Shown here in pieces: positions 1-6,365 of a stretch of DNA of 6,365 bases (positions are counted from its first letter, which is position 1; the number at the start of each line of letters is the position of its first letter). A model generated the notes under the pieces. The model had not been told where the DNA came from, ran no database searches, and was given only the letters and a program-made list of their open reading frames with translations. Made by a program: the position numbers and the translations under genes. The stretch is taken from contig JAUWOO010000100.1 of assembly GCA_030612095.1 (NCBI GenBank), positions 1-6,365 of the forward strand. Direction: 5' to 3'. Origin of the DNA: Thermoplasmatota archaeon (lineage in GTDB: Archaea > Thermoplasmatota > E2 > DHVEG-1).

Positions 1-1
1 A

Positions 2-2425
2 ATTGCGAAAAGAATCTCAAAAGAACTTGAGGGGCTGGTAACTATCCTTTCGCCAGTTGTTCGCCAGAAAAAAGGAACCTATGGGCAACTTTTTAAGGAT
101 CTAAACAAAGAAGGTTACTCAAGAGTAAGAGTAAACAAAACCATCTACCGGACAGATGAAGAAATTAAACTAGAGCGGTACAAAAAACATGACATAGAAA
201 TTGCAGTCGATAGATTGGATGTGGGGGATAAATCAAGACTTGCTGAGGCATGCGAGAATGCGCTTAATAGATCTGAAGGTTTGATCCTTGTTCTTGATGA
301 TAATGAGGTTGAACACATATATTCTTCTAGGATGACCTGCCCGAAGTGTGGAATGTTTTTTGAAGAACTACAGCCAAGAATGTTTTCGTTTAATAGTCCA
401 TTTGGTGCCTGTGAGGTATGCCATGGTCTTGGGATTAAAATGGAATTTGACGAACATCTCATCATACCAGATGAAGAGAAATGTATTGCAGATGGTGCTA
501 TTGCACTTTATAAAAATATGAGAGATGGATGGCGTGTGCATCATCTTGGGGGAGTAGCAAAACATTTTGGATTTGACATATTTACTCCCATAAAAGATCT
601 GAATAAGGAACAATATGATGTGTTGATGTATGGTTCTCCAGAAAAAGTCAGTTTTAGCATGGTTACGAGAAACGGAGAAGCGCAATGGTCGGGGAGAGGG
701 GTATGGGAAGGACTTATTCCTCAATCTGAAAGACTATACAAACAAACTGAGTCGGATTACAGAAGAAGAGAACTGGAAAAATTCATGATTATTTCTCCGT
801 GTCCTGCTTGCGGTGGAAAGAGGTTAAAACCAAAGATTCTTTCTGTGAAAATTGCAGATAAATCAATCATTGACGTTACTGACATGTCAATAAAGCAATG
901 TGTTATTTTTTTCAAAACTCTGATACTTTCCAAAAAACAGGAAGAGATTGCATGGCAGATTTTAAAAGAAATCAAAGCGCGGTTGGATTTTCTTGATAGG
1001 GTGGGACTTAACTATTTAACCCTTTCACGAAGTGCAGGGACTCTTTCCGGCGGGGAAGCACAAAGAATTAGACTTGCAACACAAATTGGATCCAATCTCA
1101 TGGGTGTTGTATACATCCTTGACGAACCATCCATTGGGCTTCATCAACGTGACAACAAAAAATTAATTGATACGCTATATAGATTGAGAGATCTTGGAAA
1201 TACACTAATTGTTGTCGAGCATGATGAAGAAACCATAAGACATGCAGATTATGTCATTGATATGGGTCCAGGAGCAGGACTTCATGGGGGAAAGATAGTA
1301 GCAGAAGGAACACCTGAAGAAATCGAAACCCATCCGGCATCACTTACCGGAAAATACCTCTCAAAAAAATTACAAATAGATTTGCCAGAGAAAAGAAGAA
1401 AATCTGACAGCTATATTCGTATCAACGGATGTCGCGAACACAATCTAAAAGATGTGGATGTAAAAATTCCAATTGGTGTTCTGACACTCATTACTGGTGT
1501 TTCTGGTAGTGGAAAATCAACTCTTATTTATGAAATTTTATACAAGGCTTTAATGAAAAAACTCCATCAATCGAGGATAAATCCTGGAAAACACGATTCA
1601 ATCGAGTTTGACGATAAAATCGATAAAGTGATTGTAATCGATCAAAGTCCAATAGGAAGGACTCCTCGAAGCAACCCGGCAACCTATACAAAGGTATTTG
1701 ATGAAATCAGAAAAATATTTGCAAGAACATCTGAAGCAAGAAGAAGGGGTTACAAGCCAGGGAGATTCTCATTTAATGTAAAAGGTGGAAGATGTGAGGC
1801 ATGTCGTGGAGACGGACTAATAAAAATTGAAATGAATTTTTTACCCGACATCTACATCGAGTGTGAAGAATGCAAAGGAAAACGATACAATAAGGAAACA
1901 CTCGAGGTTACCTACAAAGGAAAGACAATTGCAGATGTTCTTGATATGAGTGTTGAAGAAGCACTAGATCTTTTTCAGAACATTCCATTTATTAGAAAGA
2001 AACTTGAAACACTTTCACAGGTTGGACTTGAGTATATCAAACTTGGTCAAGGCTCTACAACCCTTTCTGGGGGAGAGGCCCAAAGAATTAAACTTACAAG
2101 GGAACTTTCAAAGAAAAGCACTGGAAGAACCATTTATCTACTTGATGAACCAACAACTGGGCTTCATTTTCATGATGTGAAAAAACTAATTGACGTGCTT
2201 AATAGCCTGGTTGATAAAGGAAACACGGTCGTTGTGATAGAACATAATTTGGAAGTCATAAAATCAGCCGACCATCTAATTGATTTAGGTCCTGAAGGTG
2301 GAGATTTGGGTGGGGAGGTTGTTGCATGTGGAACACCTGAAGAAGTAGCGCAAAACAAAAGAAGTCATACTGGTGAAATTCTAAAACCTATCTTCTTTGA
2401 AAGGAAGGAAAAATGTTTGATATAA
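2..2425 (+). CDS. uvrA: UvrA, excinuclease ABC subunit A (5' end missing)
   Basis: Damage-recognition ATPase of nucleotide excision repair; as a dimer it binds distorted DNA and loads UvrB, acting in the cytoplasm on the chromosome. The frame is open from base 2 and the product is 807 visible residues. About 140 N-terminal residues, including the first Walker A, lie outside the window. Numbered from base 2: residues 1-95 are the UvrB-binding region (SPVVRQKKGTYGQL); zinc module 1 has C113, C116, C137 and C140; a CPACGGKRL motif lies near 267; ABC signature LSGGEAQR at 348 and Walker B ILDEPSIGLH at 372 complete ATPase I. ATPase II has Walker A GVSGSGKST at 499, the DNA-contacting zinc module C598, C601, C621, C624, signature LSGGEAQR at 688 and Walker B LLDEPTTGLH at 713. 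IGRTPRSNPATY near 551 is also typical. The TTG at 215 is an internal Leu codon, not the start. The 3' end overlaps uvrC by 13 nt. All visible motifs are intact. Confidence 0.97.
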   Translation: MAKRISKELEGLVTILSPVVRQKKGTYGQLFKDLNKEGYSRVRVNKTIYRTDEEIKLERYKKHDIEIAVDRLDVGDKSRLAEACENALNRSEGLILVLDDNEVEHIYSSRMTCPKCGMFFEELQPRMFSFNSPFGACEVCHGLGIKMEFDEHLIIPDEEKCIADGAIALYKNMRDGWRVHHLGGVAKHFGFDIFTPIKDLNKEQYDVLMYGSPEKVSFSMVTRNGEAQWSGRGVWEGLIPQSERLYKQTESDYRRRELEKFMIISPCPACGGKRLKPKILSVKIADKSIIDVTDMSIKQCVIFFKTLILSKKQEEIAWQILKEIKARLDFLDRVGLNYLTLSRSAGTLSGGEAQRIRLATQIGSNLMGVVYILDEPSIGLHQRDNKKLIDTLYRLRDLGNTLIVVEHDEETIRHADYVIDMGPGAGLHGGKIVAEGTPEEIETHPASLTGKYLSKKLQIDLPEKRRKSDSYIRINGCREHNLKDVDVKIPIGVLTLITGVSGSGKSTLIYEILYKALMKKLHQSRINPGKHDSIEFDDKIDKVIVIDQSPIGRTPRSNPATYTKVFDEIRKIFARTSEARRRGYKPGRFSFNVKGGRCEACRGDGLIKIEMNFLPDIYIECEECKGKRYNKETLEVTYKGKTIADVLDMSVEEALDLFQNIPFIRKKLETLSQVGLEYIKLGQGSTTLSGGEAQRIKLTRELSKKSTGRTIYLLDEPTTGLHFHDVKKLIDVLNSLVDKGNTVVVIEHNLEVIKSADHLIDLGPEGGDLGGEVVACGTPEEVAQNKRSHTGEILKPIFFERKEKCLI
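2399..2408 (+). promoter_or_regulatory. Ribosome binding site of uvrC
   Basis: A purine-rich Shine-Dalgarno-like stretch, GAAAGGAAGG, lies inside the 3' end of uvrA. Its last base is 4 nt before the uvrC ATG at 2413, and its AGGA core is 7 nt before it. It supports that ATG as the start and suggests uvrC can be initiated independently although it overlaps uvrA. It is the only convincing Shine-Dalgarno at a junction in this cluster. Confidence 0.7.
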
Positions 2426-3963
2426 AAAATCTTCCGACAGATCCCGGGTGCTATCTCTTTAAAGATAAAAATAGTAAAATAATCTACGTTGGCAAGGCGA
2501 AAAACCTAAGAAAACGAGTTAAAAGCTATGTTCAAAAAAATGATTTGGACGCTAAAACTCAAAGTCTCATAAAACATGTTGAATCGGTTGAGTACATTGC
2601 AACAGATAATGAAGTTGAAGCATTTATTTTAGAAAATACACTTGTTAAAAAATATCAACCCAAGTATAACATCGACTTAAAAGATGCAAAAAGCTATGCG
2701 TTCATTCAACTAACTGACGAAGACTTTCCAAGAGTCCTTCTTGCGAGAAAAAAAACAGGAAAAGGAAAATTCTATGGGCCCTTTGTTTCTGCCCAGGAAA
2801 GAGATTATATTCTTCATTTTTTGAGAAAAGCATTTGCTCTTAAAACGTGCAAAAAATTACCCAAAAAACCATGTCTAAGGCATCATATCAATCTTTGTGA
2901 TGCTCCTTGTGCCGGCCTCATTAACAAAGAAGATTATAATAAAAAAATAGCGAAGGTAAAACTAGTACTATCTGGAAATGCAAAAAAATTACTAAAACAA
3001 ATGCGACAAGAAATGAAAAATCATTCAGAAGAATCACAGTTTGAACAGGCACTTAGGGTTAGAGGCGAAATAGCAGCAATAGAAAGACTTAGCGAACATC
3101 AAAACATGCAGCGGCAAAAACAGTATAATGAAGACATCATCAACTACAAAATAAAAGACGAGAAGGTATATTTGATGCTTTTTAACATCTACAAAGGAAT
3201 GCTTTCAAATAAAAACGAATTCATTTTTGATTATAATGGTGATTTCCTAGAGGAATTCATTATTCAGTATTATTCGGAAAGTCCGATTCCAAAGGAAATT
3301 ATCGTTCCAAAGAAGATGAGTGAATCAATTGATTTTTTTCTGGAAACAAGAAAAAGTAAAAAGGTAAAAATTACAAAGCCTCAGAAAGGTGCAAAAAAAC
3401 AACTTCTTGATTTAGTTAAAAAAAATATCGAGATTGCATTCTTTGCTGACGCGGATAAGGTTGATGCACTTAAAACTAAACTAAAACTTCATGAGGCGCC
3501 CGTAGTTATTGAATGCTTTGATATCTCTCATTTATCGGGAACGTCAACGGTTGGATCCATGGTTCAGTTTAGAAACGGGAAGCCAGATAAGAACAATTAT
3601 AGAAGATTCAGAATTCGAACTGTTAAAGGAATTGATGATTTTGCAGCTATTGCTGAAGTTGTGAGGAGAAGATACGCCCGACTGAAAAATGAGGGTGATG
3701 AGTTTCCAAATCTTGTTATAATTGATGGTGGAAGGGGGCAACTAAACTTCGCCTTACAAGAACTTGAAATGCTTAACTTAAAAATCCCAATAATTTCAAT
3801 TGCCAAACAGTTTGAAGAGATTTATATTCCTGAGATGATTCATCCACTGAGGCTTGCAAAAAAGGAAAAAGCTCTAAAATTTATCCAGGAAATGCGAGAC
3901 GAAGCACACCGCTTTGCAATTAAATATAATAGATTACTTCGCAAAAAAGAACTGATATCATGA
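2413..3963 (+). CDS. uvrC: UvrC, excinuclease ABC subunit C, short form without C-terminal HhH domain
   Basis: Dual-incision nuclease of excision repair, recruited by the UvrB-DNA complex; 516 residues. The N-terminal GIY-YIG nuclease (3' incision) spans about 8-85, with PGCYLF at 11, YVGKAKNLRKR at 25-35 (Tyr25 and Arg35 match catalytic positions) and Glu74 in the LENTLVKKYQPKYN segment as probable metal ligand. A cysteine cluster follows (C146, C154, C162, C166), the region reported to bind an Fe-S cluster in E. coli UvrC. A UVR motif near 205-226 (FEQALRVRGEI) should pair with the UvrB C-terminus. The RNase H-like nuclease (5' incision) covers about 360-505 with Asp370 (ECFDISH), Asp409 (DDFAAI), Asp438 (IIDGGRGQL) and His499 (RDEAHRFAI). 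The protein ends 17 residues after His499, so the tandem helix-hairpin-helix domain of the roughly 600-residue bacterial protein is absent. The start is supported by a good ribosome site; the gene overlaps uvrA by 13 nt and uvrB by 4 nt. Confidence 0.97.
   Translation: MFDIKNLPTDPGCYLFKDKNSKIIYVGKAKNLRKRVKSYVQKNDLDAKTQSLIKHVESVEYIATDNEVEAFILENTLVKKYQPKYNIDLKDAKSYAFIQLTDEDFPRVLLARKKTGKGKFYGPFVSAQERDYILHFLRKAFALKTCKKLPKKPCLRHHINLCDAPCAGLINKEDYNKKIAKVKLVLSGNAKKLLKQMRQEMKNHSEESQFEQALRVRGEIAAIERLSEHQNMQRQKQYNEDIINYKIKDEKVYLMLFNIYKGMLSNKNEFIFDYNGDFLEEFIIQYYSESPIPKEIIVPKKMSESIDFFLETRKSKKVKITKPQKGAKKQLLDLVKKNIEIAFFADADKVDALKTKLKLHEAPVVIECFDISHLSGTSTVGSMVQFRNGKPDKNNYRRFRIRTVKGIDDFAAIAEVVRRRYARLKNEGDEFPNLVIIDGGRGQLNFALQELEMLNLKIPIISIAKQFEEIYIPEMIHPLRLAKKEKALKFIQEMRDEAHRFAIKYNRLLRKKELIS
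3960..3963 (+). promoter_or_regulatory. ATGA stop-start overlap coupling uvrC to uvrB
   Basis: The uvrB start ATG and the uvrC stop TGA share bases. The preceding 20 nt hold only an A-rich run with no clear Shine-Dalgarno, so uvrB translation probably depends on ribosomes finishing uvrC. The overlap is seen directly; coupling is an inference from the geometry. Confidence 0.6.
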
Positions 3964-5891
3964 ATAAATTTAAACTCGTTACGGATTTAAAACCAAGGGG
4001 GTCACAACCCGAAGCAATAAAAAAACTAGTACAAGGACTTGAAGGTAGTGAACAATATCAAACGCTACTTGGAGTTACGGGAAGTGGCAAAACATTTTCC
4101 ATGGCCTGTGTGATAGAAAAGGTGCAAAAACCAACTCTTGTATTTGCGCACAATAAAACACTTGCCGCGCAACTTTATAGTGAATTTAAGGAGTTTTTTC
4201 CAGAAAACCGTGTTGAATATTTTGTCTCTTATTATGATTATTATCAGCCTGAATCCTACATTCCTCAGAAAGATCAGTATATTGCAAAGGATGCCGACAT
4301 AAATCCAAAAATTGAACAGATGCGACTTGCGGCAACCGCATCACTACTTTCTAGAGAGGATGTGATTGTTGTTGCTTCTGTTTCATGTATTTATAGCGTT
4401 GGGAATCCGGACGATTATTCAAAGCTTGGTTATGAAATAAGAAAGGATCAGCAAGTAGCAAGAAATGAAATTCTTGGAAGATTAGTTGATATGCAGTACG
4501 AGAGAAATGATTTTGATTTAAAATCAGGAAGGTTCAGGGTAAAGGGTGATACGATTGATCTCATACCGGGATACTATGACAATATCATTCGTATTGAGAT
4601 GTTTGGTGACGAGATTGAAAAGATAAAAGAAATTGATAAGGTGACCGGTGAAACAACAGAGATTCTTGATTATATCTTTATCTATCCTGCAAAACACTTT
4701 GTCATTGCCGAGGAAAAGAAGGAAAGGGCAATAAGGGCAATTAAACAAGAGCTTGAAGAACGGTTGCCACAGCTTGAAATGATAGAAGCTCACCGGTTAA
4801 AACAAAGAACTCTTTATGATATTGAAATGCTTGAGGAAACTGGATTTTGCAAGGGAATTGAAAATTATTCGCGGCATTTTGACGGGAGAAAAAGTGGTGA
4901 AAAACCCTTTTGCTTACTTGATTATTTCCCAAAGGATTTTCTGATGTTTATTGATGAAAGTCATCGTACTATCCCTCAGATCCATGGGATGCATCATGGT
5001 GACTTTTCAAGAAAAAAAGCACTTATTGATTATGGGTTTAGACTTCCTAGTGCATATGATAATAGACCTCTTACGTTTAATGAATTTAAAGATTATATGG
5101 AAAATGCAATCTTTGTTTCTGCGACGCCTGGTGATTATGAACTTGAAATATCTGGCCAGATTGTAGAACAAATAATCAGGCCAACTGGGCTTGTTGACCC
5201 AAAAGTTGAAGTAAGAAAAATCAAAGGCCAAGTGCCCGATTTAATAAATGAGATTAATAAAACTGTAAAACGAGGAGACAGGGTAATTGTTACTACTCTC
5301 ACAAAAAGACTTGCTGAGGAACTTAGCGAATATCTGGCAGAAAAGGAAATTAAAACAAGATATCTTCATTCTGAAATTGATACTCTTGAGAGAATAGAAA
5401 TTATTAGACAGCTTAGACTTGGAAAGTTTGATGTAATAGTTGGTATCAATTTGTTAAGAGAAGGGCTTGATATACCCGAGGTAGGTTTTATTGGCATTCT
5501 TGATGCGGATAAAGAAGGATTTTTGCGTGATGCAAGAAGCCTCATTCAAATCATTGGAAGGGCAGCAAGAAATGTGAATTCAAAAGTCGTTTTATATGCA
5601 GATGTTCTTACAGATTCAATTAATAAGGCACTTGAAGAAACGAACAGAAGGAGAAACATTCAGCTTGAGTTTAATGAGCGGCATAATATTACTCCCACTA
5701 CCATTGTGAAACCCATAAAAGAAAAAGTAGTTGATATCAAAGATACAAAACACATTCCTAAAAAAGACATTCCAAAGATGGTAATCGAGCTAGAACTTGA
5801 GATGAGAGAAGCAGCGGATAATCTTGATTTTGAAAAAGCGATATTTCTGAGAGAGAAAATGAATGCACTTAAACAAACGATATCTGGGTAA
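3960..5891 (+). CDS. uvrB: UvrB, excinuclease ABC subunit B
   Basis: Central damage-verification subunit: a superfamily 2 helicase-like ATPase loaded by UvrA, which threads a strand behind its beta-hairpin and then recruits UvrC. It has 643 residues, slightly shorter than the usual 660-670. Motifs in order: Q-motif-like segment PRGSQPEAI at 12-20, Walker A GVTGSGKT at 38-45, motif Ia (FAHNKTLAAQLYSEF) near 62, beta-hairpin from YYDYYQPESY at 91-100 to about 122, UvrA-contacting domain 2 near 155-250, GIENYSRH at 299-306, Walker B DESH at 332-335, motif III SATP at 387-390, motif V VGINLLREGLDIPEV at 494-508, motif VI QIIGRAARN at 530-538, and ITPTTIVK near 577-584. The C-terminal UVR motif at about 604-638 (LDFEKAIFLREKM) matches the UVR motif in UvrC. 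Small oddities are Ala109 in the hairpin (IAKDA, usually IEKDA) and Arg336 after DESH (usually a small or uncharged residue). It ends in TAA with a second in-frame TAA two codons on. Confidence 0.98.
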   Translation: MNKFKLVTDLKPRGSQPEAIKKLVQGLEGSEQYQTLLGVTGSGKTFSMACVIEKVQKPTLVFAHNKTLAAQLYSEFKEFFPENRVEYFVSYYDYYQPESYIPQKDQYIAKDADINPKIEQMRLAATASLLSREDVIVVASVSCIYSVGNPDDYSKLGYEIRKDQQVARNEILGRLVDMQYERNDFDLKSGRFRVKGDTIDLIPGYYDNIIRIEMFGDEIEKIKEIDKVTGETTEILDYIFIYPAKHFVIAEEKKERAIRAIKQELEERLPQLEMIEAHRLKQRTLYDIEMLEETGFCKGIENYSRHFDGRKSGEKPFCLLDYFPKDFLMFIDESHRTIPQIHGMHHGDFSRKKALIDYGFRLPSAYDNRPLTFNEFKDYMENAIFVSATPGDYELEISGQIVEQIIRPTGLVDPKVEVRKIKGQVPDLINEINKTVKRGDRVIVTTLTKRLAEELSEYLAEKEIKTRYLHSEIDTLERIEIIRQLRLGKFDVIVGINLLREGLDIPEVGFIGILDADKEGFLRDARSLIQIIGRAARNVNSKVVLYADVLTDSINKALEETNRRRNIQLEFNERHNITPTTIVKPIKEKVVDIKDTKHIPKKDIPKMVIELELEMREAADNLDFEKAIFLREKMNALKQTISG

Positions 5892-5897
5892 GTTTAA

Positions 5898-6365
5898 ATG
5901 AATAAAAAGGATAAATGGAGCATACCGATTCTTTTAATGTTTGTAGGTTTGATTGTATTATTGATAGTTTTTTCCGATGCTTTCGTTACAAATACAGAAA
6001 ATGCAAATAACGAACAATTAGCAGTTGTTACCTTTTTCCCCAATAACTCAACATCTGTTGTTATGACTTGTGAAGTAGCTTCGTCTCATGAAGAACGTTT
6101 GATGGGATTGATGTTCAGAGAAGAATTGCCTGTGGATGAAGGTATGCTTTTCGTATATGAATATCCCCACAATGTTTCCTTTTGGATGAAAAACGTCTTG
6201 ATACCTTTGGATATCATATTTTTAAACGAGAGCGGGACTGTAATCAATGTAGAAGAAGCTGATGTGGAAATAGATGTGCCGGATGAGGAAATTGAAAGCT
6301 ACTTTAGTGGCGGTTCCGCTCAATATGTTGTGGAAATAAATCAAGGTCTTTGCAAATTATATGGC
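5898..6365 (+). CDS. DUF192 family protein with N-terminal membrane anchor (3' end missing)
   Basis: The ATG at 5898 opens a frame that runs to the right edge without a stop (156 residues visible). Residues 9-25 form a strongly hydrophobic helix after a charged MNKKDK start, indicating a signal anchor or uncleaved signal peptide with the rest outside the membrane; there is no lipobox cysteine. Residues about 53-156 carry the DUF192 hallmarks: ERLMGLMFREELP at 66-78, GMLFVYEY at 82-89, FWMKNVLIPLDIIFL at 95-109 and YVVEINQGLC at 143-152. DUF192 proteins are small beta-rich proteins found in bacteria and archaea, often exported, and have no established function. The segment VPDEEIESYFSGG before YVVEIN resembles archaeal members as I recall them. 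Only 6 nt separate it from uvrB, so cotranscription is likely, but no repair role can be read from the sequence. No clear Shine-Dalgarno precedes the ATG. The next in-frame ATG would fall inside the hydrophobic helix, so 5898 is preferred. Confidence 0.9.
   Translation, partial: MNKKDKWSIPILLMFVGLIVLLIVFSDAFVTNTENANNEQLAVVTFFPNNSTSVVMTCEVASSHEERLMGLMFREELPVDEGMLFVYEYPHNVSFWMKNVLIPLDIIFLNESGTVINVEEADVEIDVPDEEIESYFSGGSAQYVVEINQGLCKLYG

Noticed and set aside
145..975. Open frames on the minus strand opposite uvrA (145-465, 368-724, 757-975).
   Set aside because: They lie antisense to strongly conserved uvrA codons, show no recognisable domain and have no ribosome site; they are chance frames.
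1043..2095. Near-identical DNA around the two LSGGEAQR signatures in uvrA (about 1043 and 2063) looks like a direct repeat.
   Set aside because: It is the ancient duplication of the ABC ATPase module present in every UvrA, not a mobile or recent repeat.
3393..3425. Runs of 7 and 8 A in uvrC (3393-3399 and 3418-3425) as possible programmed frameshift or slippage sites.
   Set aside because: The zero frame continues intact through both into the conserved nuclease domain; no alternative frame gives a sensible product, and A-runs are expected in Lys-rich low-GC genes.
3961..3963. Possible recoding of TGA as Gly or Trp, as in some candidate-phyla bacteria, reading uvrC onward.
   Set aside because: TGA terminates uvrC exactly at the uvrB ATGA overlap, tryptophans are encoded by TGG, and no in-frame TGA occurs inside the genes.
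4951..5166. A 71-codon frame on the + strand inside uvrB, and minus-strand frames at 4524-5231.
   Set aside because: They overlap the conserved UvrB motifs in another frame, and their translations are low-complexity hydrophobic or basic strings without homology signs.
5892..5897. A terminator or promoter between uvrB and the DUF192 gene.
   Set aside because: The gap is only 6 nt, and I saw no stem-loop with a T-run around it.

Overview
The window is coding throughout and lies entirely on the + strand. It holds one compact nucleotide excision repair cluster in the order uvrA-uvrC-uvrB, followed by a membrane-anchored DUF192 protein. uvrA is cut by the left edge (about 140 N-terminal residues missing, judged by alignment with E. 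coli landmarks). The DUF192 gene is cut by the right edge. uvrA and uvrC overlap by 13 nt, uvrC and uvrB overlap by 4 nt (ATGA), and the DUF192 gene starts 6 nt after the uvrB stop, so the four genes look like one transcription unit. No internal promoter, terminator, RNA gene, mobile element, CRISPR array or attachment site was seen, and no non-coding stretch exceeds 6 nt.

The three proteins form the UvrABC damage-repair pathway. UvrA is the damage-sensing ABC ATPase that loads UvrB. UvrB verifies the lesion with its beta-hairpin and helicase-like ATPase motor. UvrC makes both incisions, with a GIY-YIG nuclease on the 3' side and an RNase H-like nuclease on the 5' side. All major catalytic motifs visible in the window are intact, so the system looks functional. 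The notable departure is UvrC, which at 516 residues stops just after the RNase H-like domain and lacks the C-terminal tandem helix-hairpin-helix domain of the classical bacterial protein.

The organism has low GC (roughly 35-40% by eye), uses the standard code (uvrC ends in TGA, uvrA and uvrB in TAA), and packs its genes tightly. From memory, the HhH-less UvrC and the C-terminal part of the DUF192 protein resemble archaeal forms (methanogens such as Methanosarcina, or DPANN lineages). A low-GC archaeon is therefore my leading guess, with candidate-phyla bacteria (Patescibacteria) as the alternative. This assignment is an inference and not secure. I do not see a new biological system here: it is a familiar repair operon with a shortened UvrC and an uncharacterised passenger gene.
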